Shown here one piece after another: positions 9,110-18,500 of a DNA stretch of 64,000 nucleotides; the stretch's first letter is position 1, and every line of letters starts with the position of its first letter. The stretch is from positions 1 through 64,000 of the forward strand of contig CAJOIV010000006.1 of NCBI GenBank assembly GCA_905234665.1. The letters are read 5' to 3'. This DNA comes from an uncultured Bacteroidales bacterium. Lineage in GTDB: Bacteria > Bacteroidota > Bacteroidia > Bacteroidales > P3. Under the pieces are notes generated by a model that saw nothing but the letters and a program-made list of their open reading frames with translations, was not told where the DNA came from and did no database searches. Both the position numbers and the translations under genes were made by a program.

Positions 9110-9118
9110 AGTCATTTG

Positions 9119-9126
9119 CAAATATA
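9119..9126 (-). promoter_or_regulatory. Predicted -7 box for the DUF4835 gene
   Basis: The minus strand reads TATATTTG, a consensus TAnnTTTG, only nine bases before the ATG at 9109. If used, the transcript would be almost leaderless, so this box may be fortuitous. Confidence 0.35.
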
Positions 9127-9384
9127 CACATTTTTTCTCAATCCTCGAAAATAATCCATCTCCCCCATAAGAAAACCCGCCATTGTCGAAGTCGCAGACC
9201 TCTGTTTTTGGTGCCTTTTTGTGAAAATAAAAAGTCCAATATGTTTTCTGTGTCCCTCTTTTGTTATGGTTTTATCTCTTAGAAATTTGCAATTTAACAC
9301 TCGTATAATATTATGTAAATACTTGTGAATTATTGCTATTAAAGAATGAATAAATATTTGTTGAAGAAAAATGTTGTTAAAATA

Positions 9385-9415
9385 TTTGTGAAGTGAGAAA
9401 ATATTTGTACTTTTG
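9385..9415 (+). promoter_or_regulatory. Promoter of the polysaccharide locus
   Basis: TTTG at 9385-9388, 19 bases, then TACTTTTG at 9408-9415 is a textbook Bacteroidetes promoter. It lies about 110 bases before the Wza-like gene, the first gene of the locus. The rest of the 9110-9526 gap is AT-rich and shows no gene. No UpxY/NusG-like antiterminator gene is adjacent. Confidence 0.8.
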
Positions 9416-9526
9416 CATAACAAAAATATTGCCATAAAGGCCCTAAATTAAAGATTCGTCTCAGAGGGTTCCTTTTCAAATCATAGTAAGGTTTCCTGTG
9501 ACTGACGAAAGCGTAGCTTTTACCCC

Positions 9527-10378
9527 ATGCGCCATATTATCATCACATCCCTTCCGCTGATTCTCCTTCTCGCCGCCTGCGGGACGAGCCGCGAGTATGC
9601 CTACATCAGCGATGCCGAGCGCGACTCAGCCCAGGCAATCATCATCACTTTCTCCTCCACTATTCATCCTGGCGACCAGCTTTACATCTACGTTGCCTCC
9701 CAGACCCCCGAGAGTGTCATCCCCTTCAACGAAGAGACCAACAAAGCCGCAGCAAGCCTGGCAGGTGTCTCCCATGCCACGAACCCCAGTGGCGAAAATC
9801 TCGTCGACGGCTACCGTGTCTCGCAGACCGGCTCGATATCCTTCCCGGTCCTTGGCACCATACCTGCGGCAGGCATGACACGCGACAGCCTGGCACGCGA
9901 GATTAAGGAGCGTCTTCGCGACGGCGGCTATGTCAATGACCCCATAGTCACAATCAGTTTGATGAACTTCCGTGTGGCCGTCGTCGGTGAGGTGAAGTAT
10001 CCGCAGGAACTGCATGTCACCGGCGAGCGCCTCACCATCTTTGAGGCCTTGGCCATGTGTGGCGACGTGACCATCCATGGCCTCCGAAGCAATGTCGCCG
10101 TCATCCGCCAGTCCGCTACGCCCGATGACTCCGCCGCCGTAGAGGTCGGTCGGATAGACCTCACAAGCAGGGATCTTTTCAGCTCCCCATACTACTACCT
10201 TTGCCAAGGTGACATTGTCTACATCGAGCCCGATGTGGCTCAAAAGCGCCTCGCCTCCCGCGATCCTAATATCCCATCATACGTTTCCATTTCTGTTTCC
10301 ACGGCTCGATTCCTTACCACCCTCTATAGACTCTTCATTTTCGACCCCATTAGGAGCCCAAGAAGATATAGCTATTGA
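9527..10378 (+). CDS. Polysaccharide export lipoprotein (Wza/BexD-like)
   Basis: This 283-residue lipoprotein should form the outer-membrane or periplasmic part of a polysaccharide exporter. It has a signal peptide with lipobox LAAC (Cys18). The Poly_export domain follows (HPGDQLYIYV near 47-56, then GYRVSQTGSISFPVLGTI, DSLAREIKERL and DPIVTISLMNFRVAVVGEV). A SLBB-type segment (ERLTIFEALAMCGDVTIHGL) and a C-terminal segment (STARFLTTLYRLF) complete it. It is first in the locus behind a strong promoter. Such genes are usually followed by a Wzc-type copolymerase; here wecB follows instead. Confidence 0.9.
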   Translation: MRHIIITSLPLILLLAACGTSREYAYISDAERDSAQAIIITFSSTIHPGDQLYIYVASQTPESVIPFNEETNKAAASLAGVSHATNPSGENLVDGYRVSQTGSISFPVLGTIPAAGMTRDSLAREIKERLRDGGYVNDPIVTISLMNFRVAVVGEVKYPQELHVTGERLTIFEALAMCGDVTIHGLRSNVAVIRQSATPDDSAAVEVGRIDLTSRDLFSSPYYYLCQGDIVYIEPDVAQKRLASRDPNIPSYVSISVSTARFLTTLYRLFIFDPIRSPRRYSY

Positions 10379-10490
10379 CATTACAGACTTGTCCTTGTCC
10401 CTTCTTGGGAGTAAATAGGATGGGGTCCGTTGTAAACATTATTTTAAAATTTTAGCATACGAGAATACAATATATTAAGAAATCCATTCC

Positions 10491-11666
10491 ATGAAAACAG
10501 TAATGCTTGTTTTTGGGACACGCCCTGAGGCCATCAAGATGTGCCCTTTGGTGAAAGAATTCCAAAAATACCCTTCAGATTTCAATACCGTTGTCTGCGT
10601 TACTGGTCAGCACCGCGAGATGCTCGACCAAGTGCTACACATCTTTGATGTGCAGCCGGACTACGACCTCAACATCATGCAGAAAGGTCAAGATCTTTAC
10701 GATGTTACCGCTCGCGTATTAACTGGCATGAGGGATGTACTGAAGGAAGTGCATCCTGATGTCGTTTTGGTCCACGGAGACACCACCACGAGTACTGCCG
10801 CCGCCCTTGCCTCTTTCTATCAGCAGATACCTGTGGGCCATGTGGAGGCTGGTCTCCGGACCCACAACATCTATAGTCCTTGGCCGGAAGAAATGAACCG
10901 CCAGATAACAGGCCGCATCGCTACCTATAACTTCTCACCGACCCCACTCTCTGAAAGCAACCTGAAAGAGGAGAATGCCCAAGGACAAATCTTTGTCACA
11001 GGAAATACCGTTATTGATGCTTTGCACATGGTGGTAGATAAGTTGAAAACCAATAAGGCATTGGCAGATGAACAAATCGGAGTGTTGAGAGATGCTGGAT
11101 ATGATGTGAATCGTTTGAATGGTGGCAAGCGTCTCGTTCTTATTACCGGACATCGTCGCGAGAATTTCGGTGATGGCTTTATCAGCATGGTCACCGCCAT
11201 GAAAGACCTCAGCGAAAAGTATCCTAACGTAGACTTTGTTTATCCTATGCACCTCAACCCCAATGTACGCAAGCCTATACATGAGGTGTTTGGCGAGGAT
11301 TTGACATCTTATAATAACTTCTTCTTTATCGAGCCTTTGCAGTATCTGGAGTTCGTCTACCTGATGGAGAAGTCCACCCTCGTCCTCACCGACAGTGGCG
11401 GCATCCAGGAAGAGGCTCCCGGACTCGGTAAGCCCGTCCTTGTGATGCGCGACACCACCGAACGTCCTGAAGCCCTCAAGAGTGGAACCGTGCATTTGGT
11501 GGGTACCAACCATGACCTCATCGTTAATGAGGTAAGCACATTGTTAGATGATGCGAATGCCTATGAACGAATGAGCAAAGCAGTAAATCCTTATGGTGAT
11601 GGCAAGGCGTGTAATCGTATAGTACGTGCTTTGAAAGATGAACAAGTAGAAAGATACGAGATATAA
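10491..11666 (+). CDS. wecB: UDP-N-acetylglucosamine 2-epimerase (non-hydrolysing)
   Basis: Converts UDP-GlcNAc to UDP-ManNAc in the cytosol. The 391-residue sequence has the family landmarks: FGTRPEAIKMCPL at the N-terminus, VHGDTTTSTAAALASFY near 85-101, VGHVEAGLRT, ITGHRRENFG and the nucleotide site TDSGGIQEEAPGLGKPVLVM followed by RDTTERPE. The length is normal. It lies 25 bases upstream of a nucleotide-sugar dehydrogenase, the usual wecB-wecC pair that makes UDP-ManNAcA for surface polysaccharides. Confidence 0.95.
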   Translation: MKTVMLVFGTRPEAIKMCPLVKEFQKYPSDFNTVVCVTGQHREMLDQVLHIFDVQPDYDLNIMQKGQDLYDVTARVLTGMRDVLKEVHPDVVLVHGDTTTSTAAALASFYQQIPVGHVEAGLRTHNIYSPWPEEMNRQITGRIATYNFSPTPLSESNLKEENAQGQIFVTGNTVIDALHMVVDKLKTNKALADEQIGVLRDAGYDVNRLNGGKRLVLITGHRRENFGDGFISMVTAMKDLSEKYPNVDFVYPMHLNPNVRKPIHEVFGEDLTSYNNFFFIEPLQYLEFVYLMEKSTLVLTDSGGIQEEAPGLGKPVLVMRDTTERPEALKSGTVHLVGTNHDLIVNEVSTLLDDANAYERMSKAVNPYGDGKACNRIVRALKDEQVERYEI

Positions 11667-11691
11667 TAAACAATCAAATATAATAAAAACA

Positions 11692-12915
11692 ATGATTAAC
11701 GTAATTGGCTTAGGCTACATCGGGCTTCCCACAGCCCTCATGATGGCTTCTCATGGTGTGGAGGTCATCGGAACTGACTACAACAAAGAACTAGTGGCAA
11801 CCCTCAACGCGGGCAAGACCACCTTCAAGGAGGACGGCCTTGATGAGTTGTTCCATGCCGCACTCGCCAAGGGCATCAAGTTCACCACCGATTATCAGAA
11901 GACAGACATGTATATCGTCAGCGTCCCCACGCCTTACGATAAGTTCAGCAAGAAGGTGGATGCATGCTATGTGGTGGCTGCCGTGAAAGACGTGATGAAA
12001 GTGTGTCCAAAAGGTGCCACAGTAGTGGTAGAGAGCACCGTCAGTCCCGGAACTATCGACAAGTTTGTCCGCCCCGTTATCGAGGCCAACGGCTTCACAA
12101 TTGGAGAGGATATCCATCTTGTCCATGCCCCCGAACGTATCATCCCAGGCAACATGGTCTATGAGTTGCTGCACAATAACCGCACTATCGGTGCCGACAA
12201 CAAAGAAATCGGCGAGAAGGTAAAGAAGTACTACGCTTCCTTCTGTCAGGGTGAAATCGTGGTTACCGACATCCGTACCGCTGAGATGACCAAGGTAGTG
12301 GAAAACACCTACCGTGCTGTCAACATCGCTTTTGCCAACGAACTCTCTCGCATCTGCCGTCACGATAACATGGATGTGTACGAAATCATCCGAATCTGCA
12401 ATATGCATCCAAGAGTCAACATCCTGCAGCCCGGCCCCGGTGTCGGCGGACACTGCATTTCGGTCGACCCTTGGTTCCTCGTGGGTGACTATCCCCAACT
12501 GGCCAAGGTGATTGACGAGAGTATGAAAACCAACGATACGCAACCTGTCTTTGTGCTGGAGCGCATCTACGAGATTATGAAGGAGCACAACATCATCGAC
12601 AACCGCCGTGTAGGCCTGTATGGCATCACCTACAAGGAAAATGTCGATGATGTCCGCGAGAGCCCGACCCTCCAGATGCTCGACATCCAGGAGCGCCATC
12701 TAGCACGTCCCCTCAAGAGTTTCGACCCCTTCTTCACCGACAAGGAGATTGTCCCCAACCAGATTCTCGACTTTGACCAGTTCTTGAATGAAGTGGACAT
12801 GGTGGTTGTTATGGTTAAGCATGACCATATCAAGCAGAACTGGGACAAGCTCAAAGGCAAGGTCATTCTCGACTGCCACAATATCTGTCCCCTCGAAGGC
12901 GTATACCATATTTAG
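11692..12915 (+). CDS. wecC: UDP-N-acetyl-D-mannosamine dehydrogenase
   Basis: Oxidises UDP-ManNAc to UDP-ManNAcA with two NAD+. The 407-residue protein has the Rossmann motif GLGYIGLP at 6-13, VESTVSPGT, HAPERIIPGN, and the catalytic Cys255 in GPGVGGHCISVDPW. The C-terminal UDP-binding domain has YGITYKENVDDVRESPTL. The UDP-ManNAc assignment, rather than UDP-glucose, rests on the adjacent wecB and on similarity to the WecC branch. It provides a uronic acid for the polymer. Confidence 0.9.
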   Translation: MINVIGLGYIGLPTALMMASHGVEVIGTDYNKELVATLNAGKTTFKEDGLDELFHAALAKGIKFTTDYQKTDMYIVSVPTPYDKFSKKVDACYVVAAVKDVMKVCPKGATVVVESTVSPGTIDKFVRPVIEANGFTIGEDIHLVHAPERIIPGNMVYELLHNNRTIGADNKEIGEKVKKYYASFCQGEIVVTDIRTAEMTKVVENTYRAVNIAFANELSRICRHDNMDVYEIIRICNMHPRVNILQPGPGVGGHCISVDPWFLVGDYPQLAKVIDESMKTNDTQPVFVLERIYEIMKEHNIIDNRRVGLYGITYKENVDDVRESPTLQMLDIQERHLARPLKSFDPFFTDKEIVPNQILDFDQFLNEVDMVVVMVKHDHIKQNWDKLKGKVILDCHNICPLEGVYHI

Positions 12916-13007
12916 CGGAATATTTATTCCGACCATTGCGGAAATACTACAACGAACCACTACCATTCCCAAGACTCCCTAGAGCCGAAGGGGCGACGAC
13001 GGTCGCT

Positions 13008-13051
13008 ACGCATCCTTTACGCACCCTTTATGTACCATTTACGCACCCCAG
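13008..13051. repeat. Four 11-base tandem units between wecC and rfbA
   Basis: The units read ACGCATCCTTT, ACGCACCCTTT, ATGTACCATTT and ACGCACCCCAG. They lie in a 254-base gap with no gene and no recognised promoter. Further on, near 13099-13128, are two similar GACGT/GACACGTCAATGACG pieces. Two other gaps in the window carry arrays of the same unit length but different sequence. Confidence 0.65.
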
Positions 13052-13169
13052 GGGTAGATAAATAAAGTGTAGTGAAGGGGTAGAAAACGAGATTTGTCAA
13101 TGCGACGTCTCTGCGACACGTCAATGACGTAATAAATATTATATAACCGATAAATCATAATATTATCTC

Positions 13170-14057
13170 ATGAAAGGCATCGTTCTCGCCGGAGGCTCCG
13201 GCACGCGTCTCTATCCCATCACCAAGGGTGTGAGCAAGCAACTGCTCCCCATCTACGATAAGCCGATGGTTTATTATCCCATCAGCGTGCTGATGCTGGC
13301 AGGCATCCGCGACATCCTCATCATTTCCACGCCCTACGACCTCCCGGGCTTCAAGCGCCTGTTGGGCGACGGGAGCGACTACGGCGTCCGTTTCGAGTAT
13401 GCCGAACAACCCTCCCCCGACGGGCTCGCACAGGCTTTCATCATTGGCGAGAAGTTCATCGGCGACGATTCTGCATGCCTTGTCCTCGGCGACAACATCT
13501 TCTATGGTAGTTATTTTACTCCCATGCTGAAAGAGGCGGTACGCGCGGCCGAGCAGGATGGGAGAGCTACCGTTTTCGGCTATTGGGTCGACGACCCCGA
13601 GCGCTACGGCGTGGCGGAGATAGACAAGGTCGGAAACGTCCTCAGCATTGAGGAGAAACCGAAGCAGCCTAAGAGCAACTACGCCGTCACCGGCCTGTAC
13701 TTCTATCCCAACAAGGTGGTCGGCGTGGCGAAGACCATCAAGCCTTCCGCCCGCGGGGAACTGGAGATCACCACCGTCAACCAGCGTTTCCTCGAGGACG
13801 GCGAGCTGAAACTCCAGCGTCTCGGACGCGGTTTCGCATGGCTGGACACGGGCACGCACGACTCCCTGGCCGAGGCCTCCACTTTCGTCGAGGTCATCGA
13901 GAAACGCCAGGGACTGAAGATCGCCTGCCTCGAGGGCATCGCCTACCGTCACGGATGGATAAACGAGGAAAGGATGCGCGCGCTTGCACAGCCCATGATA
14001 AAGAACCAGTACGGCCAGTACCTGCTGAAAGTCATCGATGAACTGAAAGAGAAATAA
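13170..14057 (+). CDS. rfbA: Glucose-1-phosphate thymidylyltransferase
   Basis: Forms dTDP-glucose from dTTP and glucose-1-phosphate, the first step to dTDP-L-rhamnose. The 295 residues start [18 protein letters not shown], the nucleotidyltransferase signature, then [27 protein letters not shown] and [11 protein letters not shown]. Length and motifs are those of short RmlA. It is GC-rich, like the backbone, and lies six bases upstream of rfbB. Confidence 0.97.
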   Translation: MKGIVLAGGSGTRLYPITKGVSKQLLPIYDKPMVYYPISVLMLAGIRDILIISTPYDLPGFKRLLGDGSDYGVRFEYAEQPSPDGLAQAFIIGEKFIGDDSACLVLGDNIFYGSYFTPMLKEAVRAAEQDGRATVFGYWVDDPERYGVAEIDKVGNVLSIEEKPKQPKSNYAVTGLYFYPNKVVGVAKTIKPSARGELEITTVNQRFLEDGELKLQRLGRGFAWLDTGTHDSLAEASTFVEVIEKRQGLKIACLEGIAYRHGWINEERMRALAQPMIKNQYGQYLLKVIDELKEK

Positions 14058-14063
14058 CATACC

Positions 14064-15200
14064 ATGAAGAGAAACATCATAATCACAGGCGGAGCGGGCT
14101 TCATCGGAAGCCATGTGGTGCGCCTTTTTGTGAACAAATATCCCGACTATCACATCTTCAACGTCGACAAATTGACCTACGCCGGCAATCTCGCCAACCT
14201 GAAGGATATCGAGGACAGGCCCAACTACACTTTCGTGAAAGCCGACATCTGCGACTTCGAAACCATCTACGCCCTGATGCAGCGCGAACACATCGACGGC
14301 ATCATCCATCTGGCCGCCGAGAGCCACGTGGACCGCAGCATCAAAGACCCCTTCACCTTTGCACAGACCAATGTCATGGGCACCCTGAGCATGCTCCAGG
14401 CCGCCAAGCTCTACTGGGAAAGCCTGCCAGAGAAATACGAAGGCAAGCGGTTCTACCATATCTCCACCGACGAGGTATACGGCTCGCTGGAGCTGACCGA
14501 TCCCGACGGCGTGGAGCCTCCCTTCACCACCGTGGCCTCCAGCGGCAAGCACCATCTGGCCTACGGCACCAAGTTCTTCACCGAAGACCTGAAATACCAG
14601 CCCCACAGCCCCTACAGTGCCGCCAAGGCCTCCAGCGACCATTTCGTGCGCGCCTTCCACGACACCTACGGCCTCCCCTCGGTGGTGACCAACTGCTCGA
14701 ACAACTACGGTCCCTACCAGTTTCCCGAGAAGCTCATTCCCCTATTCATCAACAACATCCGTCACCGCAAGCCGCTGCCTGTCTACGGCAAGGGGCTCAA
14801 CGTGCGCGACTGGCTGTATGTCGAGGACCACGCGAGGGCTATCGACATCATCTTCCACAGCGGGAAGGTCGCGGAGACATACAACATCGGAGGCTTCAAC
14901 GAGTGGAAGAACATCGACATCGTCAAGGTGCTCATCACCACCGTCGACCGTCTCTTGGGACGCGAAGAGGGCGAGGACATGGACCTCATCACCTATGTCA
15001 CCGACCGTGCGGGGCACGACATGCGCTACGCCATCGACAGTCGCAAGCTGCAGCGTGAGTTGGGATGGGAACCGAGCCTGCAGTTTGAGGAGGGCATCGA
15101 GAAGACCGTCCGCTGGTATCTCGACAACCAGGAGTGGGTGGACAACGTAACCTCCGGCGACTATATGAAGTATTACGAGGAAATGTATAGCAACAGATAG
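14064..15200 (+). CDS. rfbB: dTDP-glucose 4,6-dehydratase
   Basis: Makes dTDP-4-keto-6-deoxyglucose. The 378-residue extended SDR has GGAGFIGSH at 9-17, the catalytic STDEVYG (Thr135, Asp136, Glu137) and the YxxxK pair Tyr184/Lys188 in HSPYSAAKASSDH, then NNYGPYQFPEKLIPL. It is slightly longer than most RmlB because of a segment near 158-178 (SGKHHLAYGTKFF) found in Bacteroidales homologues. The composition switches from GC-rich to AT-rich immediately after its stop. Confidence 0.97.
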   Translation: MKRNIIITGGAGFIGSHVVRLFVNKYPDYHIFNVDKLTYAGNLANLKDIEDRPNYTFVKADICDFETIYALMQREHIDGIIHLAAESHVDRSIKDPFTFAQTNVMGTLSMLQAAKLYWESLPEKYEGKRFYHISTDEVYGSLELTDPDGVEPPFTTVASSGKHHLAYGTKFFTEDLKYQPHSPYSAAKASSDHFVRAFHDTYGLPSVVTNCSNNYGPYQFPEKLIPLFINNIRHRKPLPVYGKGLNVRDWLYVEDHARAIDIIFHSGKVAETYNIGGFNEWKNIDIVKVLITTVDRLLGREEGEDMDLITYVTDRAGHDMRYAIDSRKLQRELGWEPSLQFEEGIEKTVRWYLDNQEWVDNVTSGDYMKYYEEMYSNR

Positions 15201-15203
15201 AAG

Positions 15204-15773
15204 ATGGAAGTATTAAAAACAGATATAGAGGGTATTTTGATAATTGAACCTCGCGTATTTGGCGACGAGCGGGGATATTTTTTTGAGTCTTGGTCTCAGA
15301 AAAACTTTGATGAATTTGTCAGACCAATCAGATTTGTGCAGGACAATGAGAGCATGAGCACCTATGGTGTGATGCGGGGACTTCATTTCCAACGGCCACC
15401 ATTTACCCAAAGTAAGCTGGTTCGTTGTGTAAAAGGGGCCGTTCTTGATGTGGCTGTCGATATTCGCAAAGGGAGTCCTACATACGGTCAACATGTGGCA
15501 GTGGAATTGACAGAGAGCAATCACAGACAGCTTTTTGTTCCTCGAGGCTTCGCTCATGGTTTTTCTGTACTAAGTGAAACGGCAGTATTTCAGTACAAGT
15601 GTGACAACTTCTATGCACCACAGGCTGACGGGGGAATCAATATCCTTGATAATTTCTTGGGTATTGATTGGCGTATTCCTGCAGATAAGGTAATTCTCTC
15701 AGAGAAAGACACTCGGCAAGTCTGTTTGAATGATTTTGATAGCCCGTTTGACATAAATGTAAACTTGTATTGA
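15204..15773 (+). CDS. rfbC: dTDP-4-dehydrorhamnose 3,5-epimerase
   Basis: Epimerises C3 and C5 of dTDP-4-keto-6-deoxyglucose. The 189-residue cupin has EPRVFGDERGYFFESW, the catalytic His in MRGLHFQRPP and the Asp/His region VDIRKGSPTYGQHVAVELTE. It continues with FVPRGFAHGFSVLSETA. It is complete and normal in length. It starts three bases after rfbB yet has an AT-rich composition, so the two genes seem to have different recent histories. Confidence 0.96.
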   Translation: MEVLKTDIEGILIIEPRVFGDERGYFFESWSQKNFDEFVRPIRFVQDNESMSTYGVMRGLHFQRPPFTQSKLVRCVKGAVLDVAVDIRKGSPTYGQHVAVELTESNHRQLFVPRGFAHGFSVLSETAVFQYKCDNFYAPQADGGINILDNFLGIDWRIPADKVILSEKDTRQVCLNDFDSPFDINVNLY

Positions 15774-15775
15774 GT

Positions 15776-16705
15776 ATGAATATTCTTGTTACTGGTGCTA
15801 ACGGACAATTGGGGAATGAAATTCGGATAGTTTCAAAAAAAAGTACGGACAAATATGTCTTTACTGATGTTCTGGACGAGAACGAAGATTCCATTGCCAT
15901 GCTCCAAAAGTTGGCGGGGAAAGATGTGAATACAGGCACGGTGTATCTTGATATCACAAATATCGAAGCTATTCGAGAAATTGTTAAACGGGAAAAAATT
16001 GATGCCATCATTAATTGTGCTGCTTATACAAATGTGGATGCCGCTGAGGATAATTACGATTTAGCGGAGTCACTGAATACAAAAGCACCAGAGAATTTGG
16101 CTATAGTGATGAAGGAAGTGAATGGATTGCTGGTCCATATTTCTACCGATTATGTCTTTGGTAAGGAGTTATATAATACGCCCTGCAAAGAAGATCAAAT
16201 AGGAACACCAACTGGTGTATATGGACTGACCAAACTTCATGGCGAACAGGCTATCCATAAAGTTGGATGTAAACATGTTATTATTCGCACTGCATGGCTT
16301 TATAGTGAGTTCTGTAAGAACTTTGTGAAGACTATGCTCAATCTCACAACAATCAAATCGCAGTTGAAGGTAGTCTTTGATCAGGTCGGAACTCCAACAT
16401 ATGCTTATGATTTAGCAGTAGCAATTTTCGATATCATTGATGATGGAAAGTACATTGATAATACAGGTATCTATCATTTCAGCAATGAGGGTGTTTGCAG
16501 TTGGTTTGACTTCACCAAGAGAATTGCGGAATATGCGGGATGCAACAATTGTGATATTCAGCCATGTCATAGCGATGAGTTTCCCAGTCTTGTAAAGCGT
16601 CCGTTCTATTCTGTATTAGATAAAACCAAAATAAAAGAAACTTTTGGGATACGGATACCCTATTGGGAGTGTAGTTTACGCTATTGCATAATGAATTTGA
16701 AATAA
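15776..16705 (+). CDS. rfbD: dTDP-4-dehydrorhamnose reductase
   Basis: Reduces dTDP-4-keto-L-rhamnose to dTDP-L-rhamnose. It has MNILVTGANGQLGNEIR at the N-terminus, IINCAAYTNVDAAED, ISTDYVFG and the YGLTKLHGE catalytic segment. I place the start at the ATG at 15776, two bases after the rfbC stop; a TTG six bases earlier overlaps rfbC. The product is 309 residues, slightly long because of an N-terminal insertion (VFTDVLDENEDSIAML) common in Bacteroidetes. AT-rich. Confidence 0.95.
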   Translation: MNILVTGANGQLGNEIRIVSKKSTDKYVFTDVLDENEDSIAMLQKLAGKDVNTGTVYLDITNIEAIREIVKREKIDAIINCAAYTNVDAAEDNYDLAESLNTKAPENLAIVMKEVNGLLVHISTDYVFGKELYNTPCKEDQIGTPTGVYGLTKLHGEQAIHKVGCKHVIIRTAWLYSEFCKNFVKTMLNLTTIKSQLKVVFDQVGTPTYAYDLAVAIFDIIDDGKYIDNTGIYHFSNEGVCSWFDFTKRIAEYAGCNNCDIQPCHSDEFPSLVKRPFYSVLDKTKIKETFGIRIPYWECSLRYCIMNLK

Positions 16706-17859
16706 TGGTTGAAGTTTTGGCTCATGATAGGTGTACGGGGTGCGCAGCATGTTTTTCAGCATGTGCTCATCGTGCTATTTCAATGAAGTATGATAATGAG
16801 GGTTTTGAATATCCCTATATTGACACATCTCGATGTGTTGATTGTGGATTATGTCAAATTGTGTGCCCTGTAATTCAATATAGCAATAAGAATGAGTTAA
16901 GAAATGATTTTTGTGATATTCAAAGAGGGTATGCAGCTCGTAATGTAAATATTCAACAACGTGAGATAAGTTCTTCGGGGAGTATCTTTCCTCCAATAGC
17001 AGAGTGGATTATTGATAAAGGTGGAGTCGTAATAGGAACGGCGTTTGATGATTCTTTCAATGCTAAACATCAAGTGGCTAGAACAAAGGATGATATAGTA
17101 AGCCTCCAAGGCTCAAAATATCTTCAATGTAAAGCTGATAATACAACTTTTAAATTTATTAGGGATGAACTGAGAACGGGTAAATATGTTTTGTACTCAG
17201 GAATGGCCTGCCAGGTAGAGGGGTTAAAATCTTTTTTAAGAACAGATTATGATAATCTATATACGATAGACTTGGTTTGCATGGGGATTCCGTCTCCTAT
17301 GGTTTGGCAAAAATATTTGAGAACATTTTTTGGTAACGAACATATTCTGCATGTTAATTTCAAAGAAAAGAGTATTGGCTGGGATTCTTTCTGTTTTTAT
17401 ATACGGACAGATAAAAGAGAATATAAGGAACGTGGTATGAAGAATTTATATCTTCAAAGCATGTTTAAGTCTTGGAATATGCGTCCATCGTGTTTTCGGT
17501 GTCCTTTTAAGAAAAGACAACGTTTCTCAGACTTTACATTAGCAGATTGTTGGGGCGTATATAAGAAGATTCCAGAGATAAATGATAACAAAGGGTTGTC
17601 ATCCGTAATAGTCCATAGCAAGAAAGGATATAATCTTTGGCAAGAACTTGCAAATAAAATAGACTTTGTTGAGGTTGATATGGATGAGATAAGAGCGGGT
17701 AATCCTTATTTAGTCTTAAATAAACAACCCATAGGAAATCGGGAATTATTTTATAAGATATTAAATGAACACCCATATAAAGCGTTTCAAAAACTTTGTA
17801 TCCCTCAAGAAAATAATATCCAAAGTATCATAAAAAAAATTAAAAGGTTGTTTGTATGA
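16705..17859 (+). CDS. F420 hydrogenase/dehydrogenase beta-subunit-like iron-sulfur protein
   Basis: A 384-residue protein with two 4Fe-4S ferredoxin motifs: Cys10, Cys13, Cys16 and Cys20 in CTGCAACFSAC, and Cys44, Cys47, Cys50 and Cys54 in CVDCGLCQIVCP. An FrhB/FdhB-like N-terminal domain follows (YSGMACQVEGLKSFLR) and then its C-terminal domain (RCPFKKRQRFSDFTLADCWG). Proteins of this kind are common in Bacteroidetes polysaccharide loci, often with pyruvyltransferases, and probably carry out a flavin- and Fe-S-dependent redox step on a sugar; the reaction is unknown. The ATG overlaps the rfbD stop (TAATG). An upstream TTG is less likely. Confidence 0.85.
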   Translation: MVEVLAHDRCTGCAACFSACAHRAISMKYDNEGFEYPYIDTSRCVDCGLCQIVCPVIQYSNKNELRNDFCDIQRGYAARNVNIQQREISSSGSIFPPIAEWIIDKGGVVIGTAFDDSFNAKHQVARTKDDIVSLQGSKYLQCKADNTTFKFIRDELRTGKYVLYSGMACQVEGLKSFLRTDYDNLYTIDLVCMGIPSPMVWQKYLRTFFGNEHILHVNFKEKSIGWDSFCFYIRTDKREYKERGMKNLYLQSMFKSWNMRPSCFRCPFKKRQRFSDFTLADCWGVYKKIPEINDNKGLSSVIVHSKKGYNLWQELANKIDFVEVDMDEIRAGNPYLVLNKQPIGNRELFYKILNEHPYKAFQKLCIPQENNIQSIIKKIKRLFV

Positions 17860-18461
17860 ACTTTAAAACCGTATTTTCCTTAAGTTTCTGGTCGTTGAAT
17901 TTGAAGGAATTCCGAAAGAGGTATAACTATGATTTGGCATTTAATGCGAGCTTTCGTGGCGTTAATGTTCTTCCTCGGCGAATTTTGAAAACAAACGAAT
18001 TCAAATATTTGCGTTGCTATCGTATCGCACAAGCGACAAAAGGTTCATTATGGTTTAGATTGTGGTTTTATCCGAGATTAGTTAGATTTAGTATAAGAAC
18101 GGGGATCGGATTATATGAGAATTTAAATATTCCCCAGGGACTAATTATAGGACATTCTGGTACAATTGTAATAAATTCTAATGCTGTGTTTGGGGGGAAT
18201 CTCATGTTGACTCACAATGTTACTATAGGTCGTGATGTTAGAGGTAAAAGAAAAGGTGCTCCATCATTTGGAAAAAATGTATGTATAAGATGTAATTCCA
18301 CAGTGGTTGGAAGAGTAACAATAGGAGATGATGTGCTAATCGCTCCAAATACATTTGTGAATTTTGATGTTCCATCACATTCGGTAGTAGTTGGTAATCC
18401 TGGAATAATACATCCTCGCGACAATGCAACAGAAGGACATTTAGGTAAAGTGAATGAGTAG
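17856..18461 (+). CDS. Serine acetyltransferase-like hexapeptide-repeat O-acetyltransferase
   Basis: A 201-residue left-handed beta-helix acyltransferase. The C-terminal half has the hexapeptide pattern: GHSGTIVINSNAVFGGNLMLTHNVTIG (positions 103-129), then GKNVCIRCNSTVVGRVTIGDDVLIAPN and VVVGNPG. The likely catalytic His is in LTHNVTIG. Such enzymes in polysaccharide loci acetylate sugar residues from acetyl-CoA. The gene overlaps the previous one by ATGA, indicating translational coupling. Confidence 0.85.
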   Translation: MNFKTVFSLSFWSLNLKEFRKRYNYDLAFNASFRGVNVLPRRILKTNEFKYLRCYRIAQATKGSLWFRLWFYPRLVRFSIRTGIGLYENLNIPQGLIIGHSGTIVINSNAVFGGNLMLTHNVTIGRDVRGKRKGAPSFGKNVCIRCNSTVVGRVTIGDDVLIAPNTFVNFDVPSHSVVVGNPGIIHPRDNATEGHLGKVNE

Positions 18462-18500
18462 ATGTTCTGAGAAAGGTTGATTGGTGTAACAAGATGCTTT

